Source: Kaistella yonginensis
Lineage (GTDB): Bacteria; Bacteroidota; Bacteroidia; Flavobacteriales; Weeksellaceae
Length of the DNA: 64,000 bases
Assembly (NCBI RefSeq): GCF_030409525.1
Contig: NZ_JAUFQB010000021.1
Coordinates: 22,505-86,504, forward strand
Reading direction: 5' to 3'
The notes beneath the pieces were generated by a model. It worked only from the letters and a program-made list of their open reading frames with translations. It had not been told where the DNA came from and ran no database searches. Every line of letters starts with the position of its first letter. The stretch's first letter is position 1. This document shows positions 16,863-26,900 of this stretch, piece by piece. The position numbers and the translations under genes were made by a program.

Positions 16863-17495
16863 ATGTCATTATTAGAAAATTTACAATGGAGACATGCTGT
16901 AAAAGCATATGATTCTACGAAAAAAGTTTCGGCAGAAGATCTAGAAAAAATATTAGAGGCGGCTCGTTTGGCTCCAACTTCTTCTGGACTACAGCCCTTC
17001 CGTATTATCGTGGTCGAAAATCAGGATTTAAAGGAGAAGATGGTAAAGGGGACATTGAATCCCGAAGTGATGAAAGACTGCTCCCAAGTTTTGGTTTTCG
17101 CTGCCTGGGACAGTTATTCCGATGAGAAAATCGATGAAGTTTACGATCGTCATACGGAAGAACGCGACCTACCAAAAGGCAGATTCAGCAGTTATACCGA
17201 CAAATTAAAACAAATTTATGGTGCGCAAACGGCTGAAGAAAATTTTGCACATACCGCAAGACAAACCTATATCGCTTTAGGGCTAGCCATGGCACAAGCT
17301 GCAGAACTAAAGGTCGATAGTACCCCCGCGGAAGGTTTCAGTAACGAAGTCGTAGATGAAATCTTAGGATTAAAAGAATTGGGGTTAAAGAGCGTTACAC
17401 TACTCTATCTAGGCTATCGAGATTTGGAAAAAGATTTCTTATCTCATATGAAAAAAGTAAGAATTCCGATGGAGGAATTTATTATTCAGAAATAA
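16863..17495 (+). CDS. Nitroreductase-family NAD(P)H-dependent oxidoreductase
   Basis: The 210-residue flavoprotein begins with MSLLENLQWRHAVKAYD, the NfsB-like FMN-binding start (R-A/H-V-K-x-Y/F). APTSSGLQPFRIIVV binds the FMN phosphate, and LGLKSVTLLYLGYRD is the C-terminal flavin loop. Such enzymes reduce nitro-compounds, quinones or oxidised lipids using NAD(P)H. It is the first gene of a probable operon with ohrR (29 nt downstream) and ohr, driven by a promoter with an OhrR-type operator. A role in organic-peroxide or electrophile stress is therefore a reasonable inference. Confidence 0.88.
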   Translation: MSLLENLQWRHAVKAYDSTKKVSAEDLEKILEAARLAPTSSGLQPFRIIVVENQDLKEKMVKGTLNPEVMKDCSQVLVFAAWDSYSDEKIDEVYDRHTEERDLPKGRFSSYTDKLKQIYGAQTAEENFAHTARQTYIALGLAMAQAAELKVDSTPAEGFSNEVVDEILGLKELGLKSVTLLYLGYRDLEKDFLSHMKKVRIPMEEFIIQK

Positions 17496-17524
17496 ACCAA
17501 TAAATAAAGTGAATAAGCCATCCT

Positions 17525-17959
17525 ATGGAAAACCCAAATACACCCAAGCTCGGAAATCAAATCTGCTTTCCACTCTACGTGATTGCGAAAGAAATTACCG
17601 GCATGTATCGTCCGTTTTTAGATGAATTAGACCTTACTTATTCTCAATATTTAGTGATGATGGTACTTTGGGAAAATGATGGCTTAACCGTGAATCAGAT
17701 CGGCGAAAAATTATATCTGGACAGCGGAACATTAACACCGCTATTAAAAAGATTAGAAGTAAAATCTCTTCTGCAACGAAATCGAAAAAAAGAAGATGAA
17801 CGCGTTGTTGAGGTTTCATTAACCGAGCAAGGAAAAAATTTACAAATGAAAGCTTGTGCAATTCCTGGGAAAATGGTTGAGAAACTTAATATATCCGCAG
17901 ATGATTTGGCAGAACTTAAAACTACAGTCGATAAAATTTTAAATAAAATAGAAAAATGA
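17525..17959 (+). CDS. ohrR: MarR-family organic hydroperoxide regulator OhrR
   Basis: The 144-residue winged-helix repressor has the OhrR-typical N-terminus with the peroxide-sensing cysteine at C14 (QICFPLYVIAKEITGMYRP). The recognition region is LTVNQIGEKLYLDSGTLTPLLKRLE, and the wing is RNRKKEDERVVEVSLTEQG. Oxidation of the sensor cysteine releases the DNA and induces ohr. Its TGA overlaps the ATG of ohr by 4 nt (ATGA), so the two are translationally coupled. A second cysteine (C112, in KACAIPGK) could give the 2-Cys type of sensing. Confidence 0.93.
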   Translation: MENPNTPKLGNQICFPLYVIAKEITGMYRPFLDELDLTYSQYLVMMVLWENDGLTVNQIGEKLYLDSGTLTPLLKRLEVKSLLQRNRKKEDERVVEVSLTEQGKNLQMKACAIPGKMVEKLNISADDLAELKTTVDKILNKIEK

Positions 17960-18378
17960 AAAAATTATACACCACCAGTGTTACCGCAAAAGGCGGCAGA
18001 GATGGTCACGTAAAAAGTGACAACGGAATTATAGAAATGGAGGTCAGAACGCCAAAAGCTTTAGGTGGCATCAGTGATGATTTTGCCAATCCAGAAATGC
18101 TTTTTGCTGCCGGATATTCCGCCTGTTTTGACAGCGCTTTGAATTTGGTGCTTAAGAAATCCAGAATAGAAACAGGAGAAACGATGGTGACTGCCAAAGT
18201 AAGCATTGGCCAAATAGAAAACGGCGGCTTTGGTTTGGCGGTAGAATTGGAGGTGAATGTTCCGGGTGTTTCTTTAGAAGAAGCAAAATCTTTGGTTGAA
18301 AAAGCACATCAGGTTTGTCCGTATTCCAATGCGACACGAAACAATATCGAGGTTAAAATGGCGGTGACCAATCATTAA
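17956..18378 (+). CDS. ohr: Organic hydroperoxide resistance protein Ohr
   Basis: This OsmC/Ohr-family thiol peroxidase reduces organic and fatty-acid hydroperoxides using lipoyl proteins. The 140-residue length is standard. The reactive cysteines are C57 (GYSACFDSAL) and C121 (HQVCPYSNATR), both in their classic Ohr contexts. The N-terminus KLYTTSVTAKGGRDGHVKSD is also diagnostic of Ohr against OsmC. The last gene of the operon, it is followed by a bidirectional terminator at 18452-18485. Confidence 0.96.
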   Translation: MKKLYTTSVTAKGGRDGHVKSDNGIIEMEVRTPKALGGISDDFANPEMLFAAGYSACFDSALNLVLKKSRIETGETMVTAKVSIGQIENGGFGLAVELEVNVPGVSLEEAKSLVEKAHQVCPYSNATRNNIEVKMAVTNH

Positions 18379-18451
18379 CTTTAAAGATTGCTTTAGAAAC
18401 CCATTCATTTCACCATTAAAATTCAAATCAATTTATAATTAGCTTAAAAAC

Positions 18452-18485
18452 AAAAACGGCAAAACATTAAAGTTTTGCCGTTTTT
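18452..18485. terminator. Bidirectional terminator between ohr and tRNA-Arg
   Basis: A 14-bp stem AAAAACGGCAAAAC (18452-18465) and GTTTTGCCGTTTTT (18472-18485) can serve ohr (+) and the tRNA (-). Confidence 0.85.
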
Positions 18486-18488
18486 AAG

Positions 18489-18562
18489 TGACCGCGAAGG
18501 GATTCGAACCCCCAACCCTCAGAGCCGAAATCTGATATTCTATCCAGTTGAACTACGCAGCC
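18489..18562 (-). tRNA. tRNA-Arg (anticodon TCG)
   Basis: The minus strand folds as a 74-nt tRNA. The acceptor GGCTGCG pairs with CGCGGTC, and the discriminator is A. The D arm is GTTC/GAAT. The anticodon arm TCAGA-TTTCGGC-TCTGA has TCG at positions 34-36. The T arm is GGGGG-TTCGAAT-CCCTT. No CCA is encoded. Confidence 0.95.
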
Positions 18563-18637
18563 AAATTTTTTAGTTTTGGAGTGGTGAATTTTTGAGAAAT
18601 TTAACTGAAACACTCAATTACTATCCATTCAAATACG

Positions 18638-20413
18638 CTAGAAAATAATTCTCACTCCACCCAAAAACTGTGCTCCCAAAACTTTATAACCTTTGTAAGT
18701 TTGATACTGGGTATTGAGTAAATTATTTCCGAGTGCGAAAATACTGAATTTTTTGTGAACTTTGTACTCTGCGGACAAATTTATATCAGCAAATCCGCCA
18801 ACTTTGTCATTTTTGTCTTCGGAACTGAGGTAAATACTCGGATTAATTCCATTATTATTCACTTCAAAAGAATTGGTTGTTTGGTCCGTTGCAAAAATTG
18901 CTTTTGCTTCAAGGTTCAATTTTTTATCCAACATCGAATACTTCCCACCCAAACTTGCTCTTACCAATGGTTTGTTAAAAATATTTGCATTGTTATCGAG
19001 GTTGTATTTTTCAAATTTAAGTTCCGCATCAAAAGAAAGATTTGCCAACGGAAAATATTGCACACTGGCTTTGGCTTCACTCACTGTTCCATTATCATAC
19101 ACTGCCGAGAATGTATTGGCAAAGTCATAAGCCGGACGATTACCATCGACATCATAGGTAAATAAATTATTGGCGCGAAAGAACAAAATATCATTCATTT
19201 TTCCAAATCCTCCGCTGAAATCATATTTAATGTTTTGATCAATGTCACCACGTAAACCAAAGTAGAATTTATATTTCGTTTCCGTCGGACGCAATTCCTG
19301 ATCAGAAACCAAATAAGGATTCTGTTCCAGTAAATTAGCATAGGTATTGAGTTTTAAACCACCTTCGATTCCGGCGTAAAACTTAAATTCATCAGCGGCC
19401 GCATACTGCAATTCTGCTTTTGGAAACCAATACGTTTTGCTATTTTGACCATGCTTTGCCAAAACTAAATTAGAATTTTTAGCATTTAAAAATGAAAAAT
19501 CAGAACCAATCATTAAATAAGATTTTCCTTTAAATAAAGTCATTTTCGGTGCTAAAGTCGCATTAAAGAACTGAGACGAATTTTTGTTCAATAAATCAAA
19601 ATCAGATTTTACGGTTTCTAAATTTAATCCCAAGTCCGCATTGAAACTCACATCATCAAAACTTGGCAATTCTACGCCATGCTTCGATAAATTCACCAAA
19701 ATTTCTGCCTGATTTTCCTTCGTGCCAAAATGATCACTTAAGAAAGAAGATTTAAGTCGGACATCATTCAGAAGGTCATTGGAGTAAAAATCGTAGTAAC
19801 CATTGACTTTAAACCGGTTGGTTTTCTGTTTTAAATCAATATTTGAAGCTGGAGTTATTGCATAAATTCCGTAATAATTATAATCGTTTAAACCATAATC
19901 TGCATTCACACTCAACTTGCCTTTTGCTCCGTAAGAATTTAAATAGGCGCCGAAGTTAGCAGTGCTTTGGTTAGAATCCCAAGCATATACTTGCTTCAAA
20001 CCAGTGGTAGAAAGAAAATGAACATCGCCACCGACTTCCATTCCACTTTCTAATTTGGTAGAAATATTTCCATCGGCCAAAATTTTACCATAATTCCCCA
20101 TACCGAGTTGGAAATAATTATTGTGGTAATCTGCATCAAACTTTGGCGAAATATCTTCACCTTGAATTAAAGAAGTTTTAAAATCAGATGAGGCCGGAAC
20201 ATTGGTAATATCGTACGTTGGCGGGTTCGCAGATTTTTCTTCCGGTGGATAATTTTTCTCCGCTTCGATGGAGGTTTTTTTCTTTTCTATTCTCTTTACT
20301 TCCGGTTCGCGTTGCCGATCCAAAATCAGTTTTTCTTCTTTAATCTGCGAAAAAACTGCTGTCGAGGAAAATAATAATCCAAGGAAAAATAGATGTTGAA
20401 TGCTCTTATTCAT
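18638..20413 (-). CDS. TonB-receptor-like outer-membrane beta-barrel protein without plug
   Basis: The start is set at ATG 20413, giving the signal peptide MNKSIQHLFFLGLLFSSTAVFSQ. The upstream ATG at 20434 lies inside the first hairpin repeat and is unlikely. The mature protein of about 568 residues begins with a charged linker (KRIEKKKTSIEAEKNYPPEEK). It then shows only alternating strands, ending QTYKGYKVLGAQFLGGVRIIF, as in the barrel of TonB-dependent receptors, but no plug-domain motifs are present. A role as an outer-membrane channel or assembly partner is inferred. The 987-residue TPR gene is upstream on the same strand across the hairpin array, so the two may be functionally linked. 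Confidence 0.75.
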   Translation of the reverse strand: MNKSIQHLFFLGLLFSSTAVFSQIKEEKLILDRQREPEVKRIEKKKTSIEAEKNYPPEEKSANPPTYDITNVPASSDFKTSLIQGEDISPKFDADYHNNYFQLGMGNYGKILADGNISTKLESGMEVGGDVHFLSTTGLKQVYAWDSNQSTANFGAYLNSYGAKGKLSVNADYGLNDYNYYGIYAITPASNIDLKQKTNRFKVNGYYDFYSNDLLNDVRLKSSFLSDHFGTKENQAEILVNLSKHGVELPSFDDVSFNADLGLNLETVKSDFDLLNKNSSQFFNATLAPKMTLFKGKSYLMIGSDFSFLNAKNSNLVLAKHGQNSKTYWFPKAELQYAAADEFKFYAGIEGGLKLNTYANLLEQNPYLVSDQELRPTETKYKFYFGLRGDIDQNIKYDFSGGFGKMNDILFFRANNLFTYDVDGNRPAYDFANTFSAVYDNGTVSEAKASVQYFPLANLSFDAELKFEKYNLDNNANIFNKPLVRASLGGKYSMLDKKLNLEAKAIFATDQTTNSFEVNNNGINPSIYLSSEDKNDKVGGFADINLSAEYKVHKKFSIFALGNNLLNTQYQTYKGYKVLGAQFLGGVRIIF

Positions 20414-20429
20414 TGATTCTTTTATTAGA

Positions 20430-20702
20430 TTCAATGGGCTTTGCCCATTGCTATTTTATTTCGCCACTTCGTGGCTTTTAACATTTTTAATTTCTTTAAT
20501 CATATTCAATGGGCTTTGCCCATTGCTATTTTATTTCGCCACTTCGTGGCTCTTGACATTTTAAATTTCTCTTATTAGATTCAATGGGCTTTGCCCATTG
20601 CTATTTTATTTCGCCACTTCGTGGCTCTTGACATTTTAAATTTCTCTTATTAGATTCAATGGGCTTTGCCCATTGCTATTTTATTTCGCCACTTCGTGGC
20701 TC
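20430..20702. repeat. Tandem double-hairpin array 1: four units of exactly 75 bp
   Basis: Units begin at 20430, 20505, 20580 and 20655. Each has hairpin A CAATGGGC-TTT-GCCCATTG (8-3-8), a 12-nt gap, and hairpin B GCCAC-TTC-GTGGC (5-3-5). An AT-rich tail of about 30 nt follows. The last unit ends after hairpin B. The array sits between the TPR gene and the barrel gene, both on the minus strand. The geometry equals that of the array at 58174-58466. Confidence 0.9.
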
Positions 20703-20722
20703 AACCTTGTTTCGGGCCTGCA

Positions 20723-20746
20723 TTGAAAAAAACTCCATTTTTTCAA
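20723..20746 (-). terminator. Hairpin downstream of the TPR gene
   Basis: TTGAAAAAA (20723-20731) pairs with TTTTTTCAA (20738-20746), about 43 nt past the TPR stop. It is a possible terminator or 3' stabiliser. The surrounding CGCGGGATTTAGGGTGAGG is typical of Bacteroidota intergenic filler. Confidence 0.4.
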
Positions 20747-20788
20747 GCCTCAAGTCCCTCTACTTTGGCGCGGGATTTAGGGTGAGGA

Positions 20789-23752
20789 CTACTTTTTAAT
20801 TTGTTTTTTTAAATCTTTCGCTTCACTTACAATCTCGGGGAAATCAGCATAATTATCCATAATCTGATCAGCCGTATAACTCGCTTGGTAATTGTCCTTT
20901 AAACCAATGTAATTTCTCACCATCAAAACCAAAGATTTTGCTCCCCAATATTCTTCAGAAGCATAATTATTGGCCAGTTTAAAAATGGTTTCATTGGAAG
21001 ATTTAAAGGCTTTACCTTTGTTTTGAAAAAATGCTTTTGCATACAAAGCTTCGGCAGCCACTTCGGTATTTGAAGATTTTTCTAAAGCCGAATAGGCGGT
21101 TTTTGCTTCTGAATCTTTTCCGTTGTTCATCAAACTTCTGGCTTTAATCACTTTCGCCAATTCATTAACTGAGGCCGAATTTTTTGGATTTTGCAAAACC
21201 ATATCAGCCAACGTTTCTGCTTTTTTGAAATCTTTTTCGGCAGCGTATATTTTCATTAATTCTACATTCGCGAAATTTTTCACATTTACATTGGTAGAAT
21301 TGGAAAGTGAAACCAAATATTTTTTGGCTTCATTGCTGTTGTTCTGCGCGATAAAAATTTGTGCAATTCTTGTCTGCGCATCTTCTTGATAATCGTTTTG
21401 AACCTGAGCAACTTCCTGTAAAACCAATAAGGCTTTTGTAGAATTTTGCGTCTGGAAATAACTTTCGCCCAACTCATATTGCGCTTGGTATAAACCTTCG
21501 CCGGTTGGATTTTGTGTTAAATATTTTTCAAAAAGTGGAATAGCGTTTTTGTAATCTTTATTCGCATAGAAAGTTTTCGCACGGTTCAGATTAATTTCAT
21601 CGATTTCAGAGGCGTCAATTCGAACGCCAATACTTTGGGCAAAATTCTGATAGCCTGAAACATCATTGTTTTTAATAAAAAGCGGACGCGCAGCCTGAAC
21701 AATTTTACTTGCATATGCCGTGTTTTTATACTGATTTCCGAGTGATTTTAATTCAGATAAAGCTTTAGAATCTTCATTTTGATCGATGTAATTTTGCGCT
21801 CGATAAATTTGGGCATTGGCAACCAAATCTTTATCTCCACTGGTTTTAATGACTTGGCTAAAATAATCGTTCGAGTTTTTAAAATCGTCATTTGCTGCAT
21901 AAGACGTTGCAATCTCATATTGCGAATCATCAAAATATTCAGAGCTTTTATACTGAGTCAGTAGTTTTTTCAGTTCGGCAATTTTCGCCACAGTGTCCCC
22001 TTTAAATCCAAGAGCCATGGCTTTTTGGAACAAAGTATAATCGTCGGCATTTTCTGTTTTATCGTAAATGGCAATTGCCTCGTTTAAATCATTGTTTGCG
22101 TAATACGTATCTGCCAAACGAAGTTCTGCATCATTTTTAAATTCAGGTTTGGGATTATTCAAATAGGCTTTGAAGTATTCTTTGGCCTTATCAAATTTCT
22201 TTGATTTAAAATAAGCATAACCCAAGTCGTAATTTAACTGTTGCTTTTCTGGGAAATTCTCGGATTTCAGTTTTTCAAAACGTACGATTGCAGAAGGATA
22301 GTTTGATTTTTGATAATAGGTTTGCGCCAACCAATATAATGCTCTGGAATTAAATTCTTTATTGATATTAAATTCAAGACTTCGCATAAAATACTTTTCT
22401 GCTTCATCCAAATTTCCCTTATTAAATTCCTCTGTTCCTAATAAATAAGAAACTTCTTGATCCACTTTATCGGTTTCTGGCGTAGAATTCGGCATTTTGT
22501 CGATCGCCGCAAGCGTTCCTTTATAATCACCCGAATAGAGATACGATTTTACCAATAGCGATTTCATCTCTTTTGTATCCGAACTGATGGGATATTTAGA
22601 AATATAATTCTGAATTACATTTGAAGCGGATTCAAATGGATTTCCGAGTTCATAACTCAATTTCGCATATTGTAAATGAGCGAGCTGCTGCACTTTTGCG
22701 TCATAGGTCATTTGGTAAGACGAACGAAAAGCCGAAAGTGCTTCCTGTTTTTTACCGACTTCCAAATAGGCATTTCCCAATTGGTAATACGCATTTTGAG
22801 AGGTTGCCGAATTGCTGTTCAATAATTGGTTATAATAAGAAACCGCTTCATCATATTTTTTAAGATGCGCAGAAACAAATCCCATTTCGTACAAATCACT
22901 TTCCGAGGGATTTTCTTTACTTTCCAAATAAATTTTCAAATGCGGATAAGCCGAATCGTAATCGCCTTTCATAAAATAACTTTCACCAATCATTTTATGA
23001 ACTTCTGCTTTGTAATCTGCAGAAATATTTTCATTAAGTAAAGCATTTCCTTCTCCAATCGCTTTATCGTACTCTTTATCATTAAAATAAAGCTGAACGT
23101 AGTAGGGTTTTACAACACGCGCATATTTATCATTATAATTTATCTGGTCAAAAAAAGTAAAAGCTTCCTCACTTTGTCCGTCTGCGTAATACAAATGTCC
23201 CAGCATATACGCGATGTCATTTTTATCGGAACCTTCGGTGGTTTTATACGCTTCTTCCAAGGCTTCGATGGCACCTTGCGAATCACCAGTCATGAATTTC
23301 GCATAGCCGATTTTCGTTATATATTGGGTGTTTTCTTCTTTTGAAAGCTGGTATTGATTGACGTTGTTTAAAGTTTCTAAAGCTTTACCGAAATCTTTTT
23401 GAGTCAAATAAAAATCGGCCAAAGGCAAATTGGCCTGCGCAAAATAAGCTGAGTTTGGATATTGTTTGATGAAGGCATCTAAACCTTGCTCCGCATGATT
23501 TTTACGTAAAATAACGCCGATTACATTATCGAAAAACTGGGCAGCTTCTTTTTTTGAATAGGATAGGTTTTCATTGTAGAAATACTGTCGAGCATATTCA
23601 AATTGAGAAGCGTTATAAATTTTATTTTGATACAAGTTTTCCGCTAAGTTGAAGCGGTAGTTTTCGCGGTCGTTGAAGAATTGAGATTGCTGAGCCTCGG
23701 TAAAACCGAAATAGAAAATTGCTGTTGCAACTAAGATTTTTTTTGAATTCAT
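20789..23752 (-). CDS. Large secreted/periplasmic tetratricopeptide-repeat protein
   Basis: A signal peptide (MNSKKILVATAIFYFGFTEAQ) is followed by about 960 residues of nearly continuous TPR helices. Examples are AYFAQANLPLADFYLTQKDF, ALYWLAQTYYQKSNYPSAIVRFEKL, AYFKSKKFDKAKEYFKAYL and AQYELGESYFQTQNSTKALLVLQEV. TPR arrays form protein-binding superhelices; Bacteroidota homologues of this length act in the periplasm, but no function is established. The barrel protein gene follows downstream after the hairpin array, suggesting a conserved pair with an envelope role (inference). Confidence 0.88.
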   Translation of the reverse strand: MNSKKILVATAIFYFGFTEAQQSQFFNDRENYRFNLAENLYQNKIYNASQFEYARQYFYNENLSYSKKEAAQFFDNVIGVILRKNHAEQGLDAFIKQYPNSAYFAQANLPLADFYLTQKDFGKALETLNNVNQYQLSKEENTQYITKIGYAKFMTGDSQGAIEALEEAYKTTEGSDKNDIAYMLGHLYYADGQSEEAFTFFDQINYNDKYARVVKPYYVQLYFNDKEYDKAIGEGNALLNENISADYKAEVHKMIGESYFMKGDYDSAYPHLKIYLESKENPSESDLYEMGFVSAHLKKYDEAVSYYNQLLNSNSATSQNAYYQLGNAYLEVGKKQEALSAFRSSYQMTYDAKVQQLAHLQYAKLSYELGNPFESASNVIQNYISKYPISSDTKEMKSLLVKSYLYSGDYKGTLAAIDKMPNSTPETDKVDQEVSYLLGTEEFNKGNLDEAEKYFMRSLEFNINKEFNSRALYWLAQTYYQKSNYPSAIVRFEKLKSENFPEKQQLNYDLGYAYFKSKKFDKAKEYFKAYLNNPKPEFKNDAELRLADTYYANNDLNEAIAIYDKTENADDYTLFQKAMALGFKGDTVAKIAELKKLLTQYKSSEYFDDSQYEIATSYAANDDFKNSNDYFSQVIKTSGDKDLVANAQIYRAQNYIDQNEDSKALSELKSLGNQYKNTAYASKIVQAARPLFIKNNDVSGYQNFAQSIGVRIDASEIDEINLNRAKTFYANKDYKNAIPLFEKYLTQNPTGEGLYQAQYELGESYFQTQNSTKALLVLQEVAQVQNDYQEDAQTRIAQIFIAQNNSNEAKKYLVSLSNSTNVNVKNFANVELMKIYAAEKDFKKAETLADMVLQNPKNSASVNELAKVIKARSLMNNGKDSEAKTAYSALEKSSNTEVAAEALYAKAFFQNKGKAFKSSNETIFKLANNYASEEYWGAKSLVLMVRNYIGLKDNYQASYTADQIMDNYADFPEIVSEAKDLKKQIKK

Positions 23753-23811
23753 TTAATCCTGATTTTCGGAAGGTTTTTGAATTAATTGTGATGAAAAATT
23801 CCTGAGAATGA

Positions 23812-23890
23812 TTTCCACATTTAATCAACGAAAATAAGGAAAAGTTATTGTCTATACAAGTAAAATTGTTGGTTGTGGAAATGTGGATAA
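23812..23890. promoter_or_regulatory. Cluster of DnaA-box-like 9-mers
   Basis: In the 182-bp gap between the TPR gene and the T9SS gene there are TTTCCACAT (23812-23820, +), TTTCCACAA (23881-23873, -) and a perfect TTATCCACA (23890-23882, -). The last two are adjacent. These may bind DnaA; whether this is an origin is not shown. Confidence 0.35.
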
Positions 23891-23934
23891 CATTCAAAAA
23901 GCCGTAAATTAGGATTCAAAATTTAAAACTTTTC

Positions 23935-26900
23935 TTAGTTTCTATTCTTCAGCAAAATCCAACCTTGTCGCTGCTCTGTTTTTTGCGTGACCGGATCAAA
24001 CCACGAAACCATATACCAATAAGTGGAAGTTGGTAATGATCGACCAGTTACTTTACCGTCCCACACTGTTTTTGTTGGGTTGGTAGATTCAAAAACCTTT
24101 GCGCCATTGCGATTAACAATTACGATTGAAACCTGCTGCATTTTATCCAGATTGTCTATTTTCCAAGTATCATTAAATCCATCGGCATTTGGAGAGAACG
24201 CATTGTTGATTTTAATAAAATAAACAGTTTTTGGCGGCCCAAAGCAACCTGTTGCAGATTGAACCTGTATTTCGTACGATGATGCAGTCGGATTCTGCAA
24301 GATGTTGGAGTTTTGCACAACCCCATTAAAATAATATCGATACGGTTTTACACCACCATTTGCAATCACTTCAATCGAATTATTGGTTTGGTTGATGACT
24401 TCAATTTTTGGTTGATTTTCCTCAGAAATAATAAAGTTGTGCGTGTAGGAACATCCATCGGAATTTGTTAATTCTACCGAATAATTTCCTGCACCGCTGA
24501 ACATTACAGTTTGGGTTGTTTCACCTGTACTCCATTTCCAACTTAGATTTTCAGAGCCAGCATCAATCGTTAATGTTTCCCCAAAGCAAATAAAATATTT
24601 ATCGATGAGTGTTGTGGACTTTGTCGGGGTATTTACTATTAAATCAATTCTCGCAGAAGACGGACAAAAATTAGGAATCGTAATTTTCAGGTAAACCGTT
24701 TGGGCAAATGCTATTTCATTGGTATAATTTGCGGGAATCAATTGGGTGAAAGCTGCATCTTTAAAATATTCAAAAGTAGCAGATGCGTCAGTGGTAAAGA
24801 TTGACTTTTTTAAAGCTAAATCAAAAGTCGTTTTGCCATCAAAATTGGTATCACAAAGAATAAAATCTGTGATGGTGGTCAATAGAACAGAATTCCCACC
24901 TTTAATAAAAGTAACCGTTTGAACCTCGGAAATACAACCCGTCGTTTTATCTTTCATTTTAAATTGAACGGTTTTCGGCAAAATAGAAAGATCGAAATTC
25001 GCAGGAAGTGTATTTCCCAAAGCATCGGTAAAGGTATATTGCGAGGAATTATGAATGACTTGATTCTGAAAATCTTGCAAAGAGAAAGTAGTTTCTGCGC
25101 AAATTAAAATTTGAGATATAAGAGAAATTGGCTTCGGTAAAAAAGTTAAATTAATCGGAATTTGATCACTACAAGTTGTATTGTAAATCACCTTGATATA
25201 AGGATTTACGCCAAAAATCGCGCTATCATAATTGGCAATTTGGCTGGCATTTAATAAAGTTCCATTGGTGGAATAATATTCTAAATTCACCGTAACGGGT
25301 AATTGCGCATTGGTTAAAGAACTTGTATTTTGTGTTAAATTAAAAATAGAATCTCCAGTACAATTACTTTTATTAAGGGTCGTTACCAATAATTTCGGTT
25401 TTAAATAAACCAAAATTGAAATCGACGGATGATCAGGCGAAACACAACCTGTGATATTATTTACCACTCGGATAAATAAGGTGGAATATCCCATTCCACT
25501 TCTGAAATTATAACTCACCGCATTTGCACCCGATTGCGCTTCAGCCATAGAATTATGAAAAGTCACCGTAACATTAGGGTCTGCATTAATTTCAGGAATC
25601 AAAGACGCCAAATCAAAAGTCTGTGTGGCACTCGCGCACTGCGGTGGAAGTTGGGTCGTTGGTGCATTGGCAATGACTTTCGAATTGAAAATAAATTTTA
25701 AAGTCACTACCGTTTCGCACGCAAAACTCGGATGTTTTATTTTGACCAACACCGGATTGTTGACTTGCGGATTGACTGAATTTAGTTTCTGATAAGTAGT
25801 TCCACCATCTAACGAATAACTAAATTGATAATTATTTCCTGAAAAAAACTGATTTTCAAAACTACTCAGATTAAATACATCAGTGCCAAAACATAAGATG
25901 TTCGGGCTATATTCTTTACCATTCAAAGGCAAGGAAGCAAAGGTAAGATCGAATGTTGCAGTGAAACTACATGGCGCGGTCGTGAGAGTACTTTCTGCGA
26001 TAATGGTTATGGATCGTGTAGAATTTTCAATCAAATTAAAATTGGCTGGCGACAAAATATCAACTCCATTTTCCTGAAACTTCAAAGTGTATTGGGCTGG
26101 ATTTGCTGGATAATAAGCATAGAGATTCACGGTTGTTTGGGTACTGCCATCCGTTTTACAAATAAATTTTGGACTGTTATCAAAGGGCGGAAAATTGCCA
26201 TTCAAAGACAATGAAATCGGTGCTGAATCTAAGGTGCATAAACCGGCAGAACCCACTCGAATGATCCGAACAACATAATCACCACTGGAGGTGACCGACA
26301 GGGCGTTGCTCGTTGATAAAACAATTGGATCACCCACTTTCCTCCATTCATAAGTTACATTTGGCACCAAAGCAGTTTCTAAATTAACCTGAGCACAAGT
26401 GGAACTAAGGGTTGTAATTACCGGCGTTTTTAAGCTTTTAAAAATAACCTCATCTGAAACGGCTGCGCCAATTTGGGTACCGGTATCAGGATCAATATAG
26501 GAAACCTCTATTTTTAAAACATCAGAATCGGCGGGTATAAAATTATTTAAGGTATCTGAGTTGGTGCCAATCAGCAAGCCATTGTTGGTCCATTTAAAAA
26601 CCGGTGTCAGATTTTGATTGGGAGTAAACAACCAGGCCTTCCCTTCCGTTCGCCAGGGGCCATTATTATAGTTTTGACCTGCTGTACTGTGAACAGGAAC
26701 CCGAAATTTGGTAGCATCATCATTTTGAATACCCAGAATCGCGTTATATTTAGTCTCTGTTTTATTATTTACATAAATAACAATTCTGCCATCTTCTAAT
26801 AATAAGATATAACTGTAATAACTTGCACTCGAAATATCACCCAATCCATCAGTCCTAATTTGATTTTGAAAAGAAACCATAAGTCCATTCACACCACCTA

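Noticed and set aside
20414..20434. Upstream ATG as start of the plug-less barrel gene
   Set aside because: It lies in the first hairpin repeat and spoils the signal peptide; ATG 20413 is better.
20430..20702. CRISPR-like array
   Set aside because: Spacers and repeats are equally identical (pure tandem repeats with hairpins), no cas genes in the window.
23622..23897. Minus-strand ORF of 91 codons over the TPR gene start
   Set aside because: Different frame from the TPR gene with poor composition; it also runs through the DnaA-box region.
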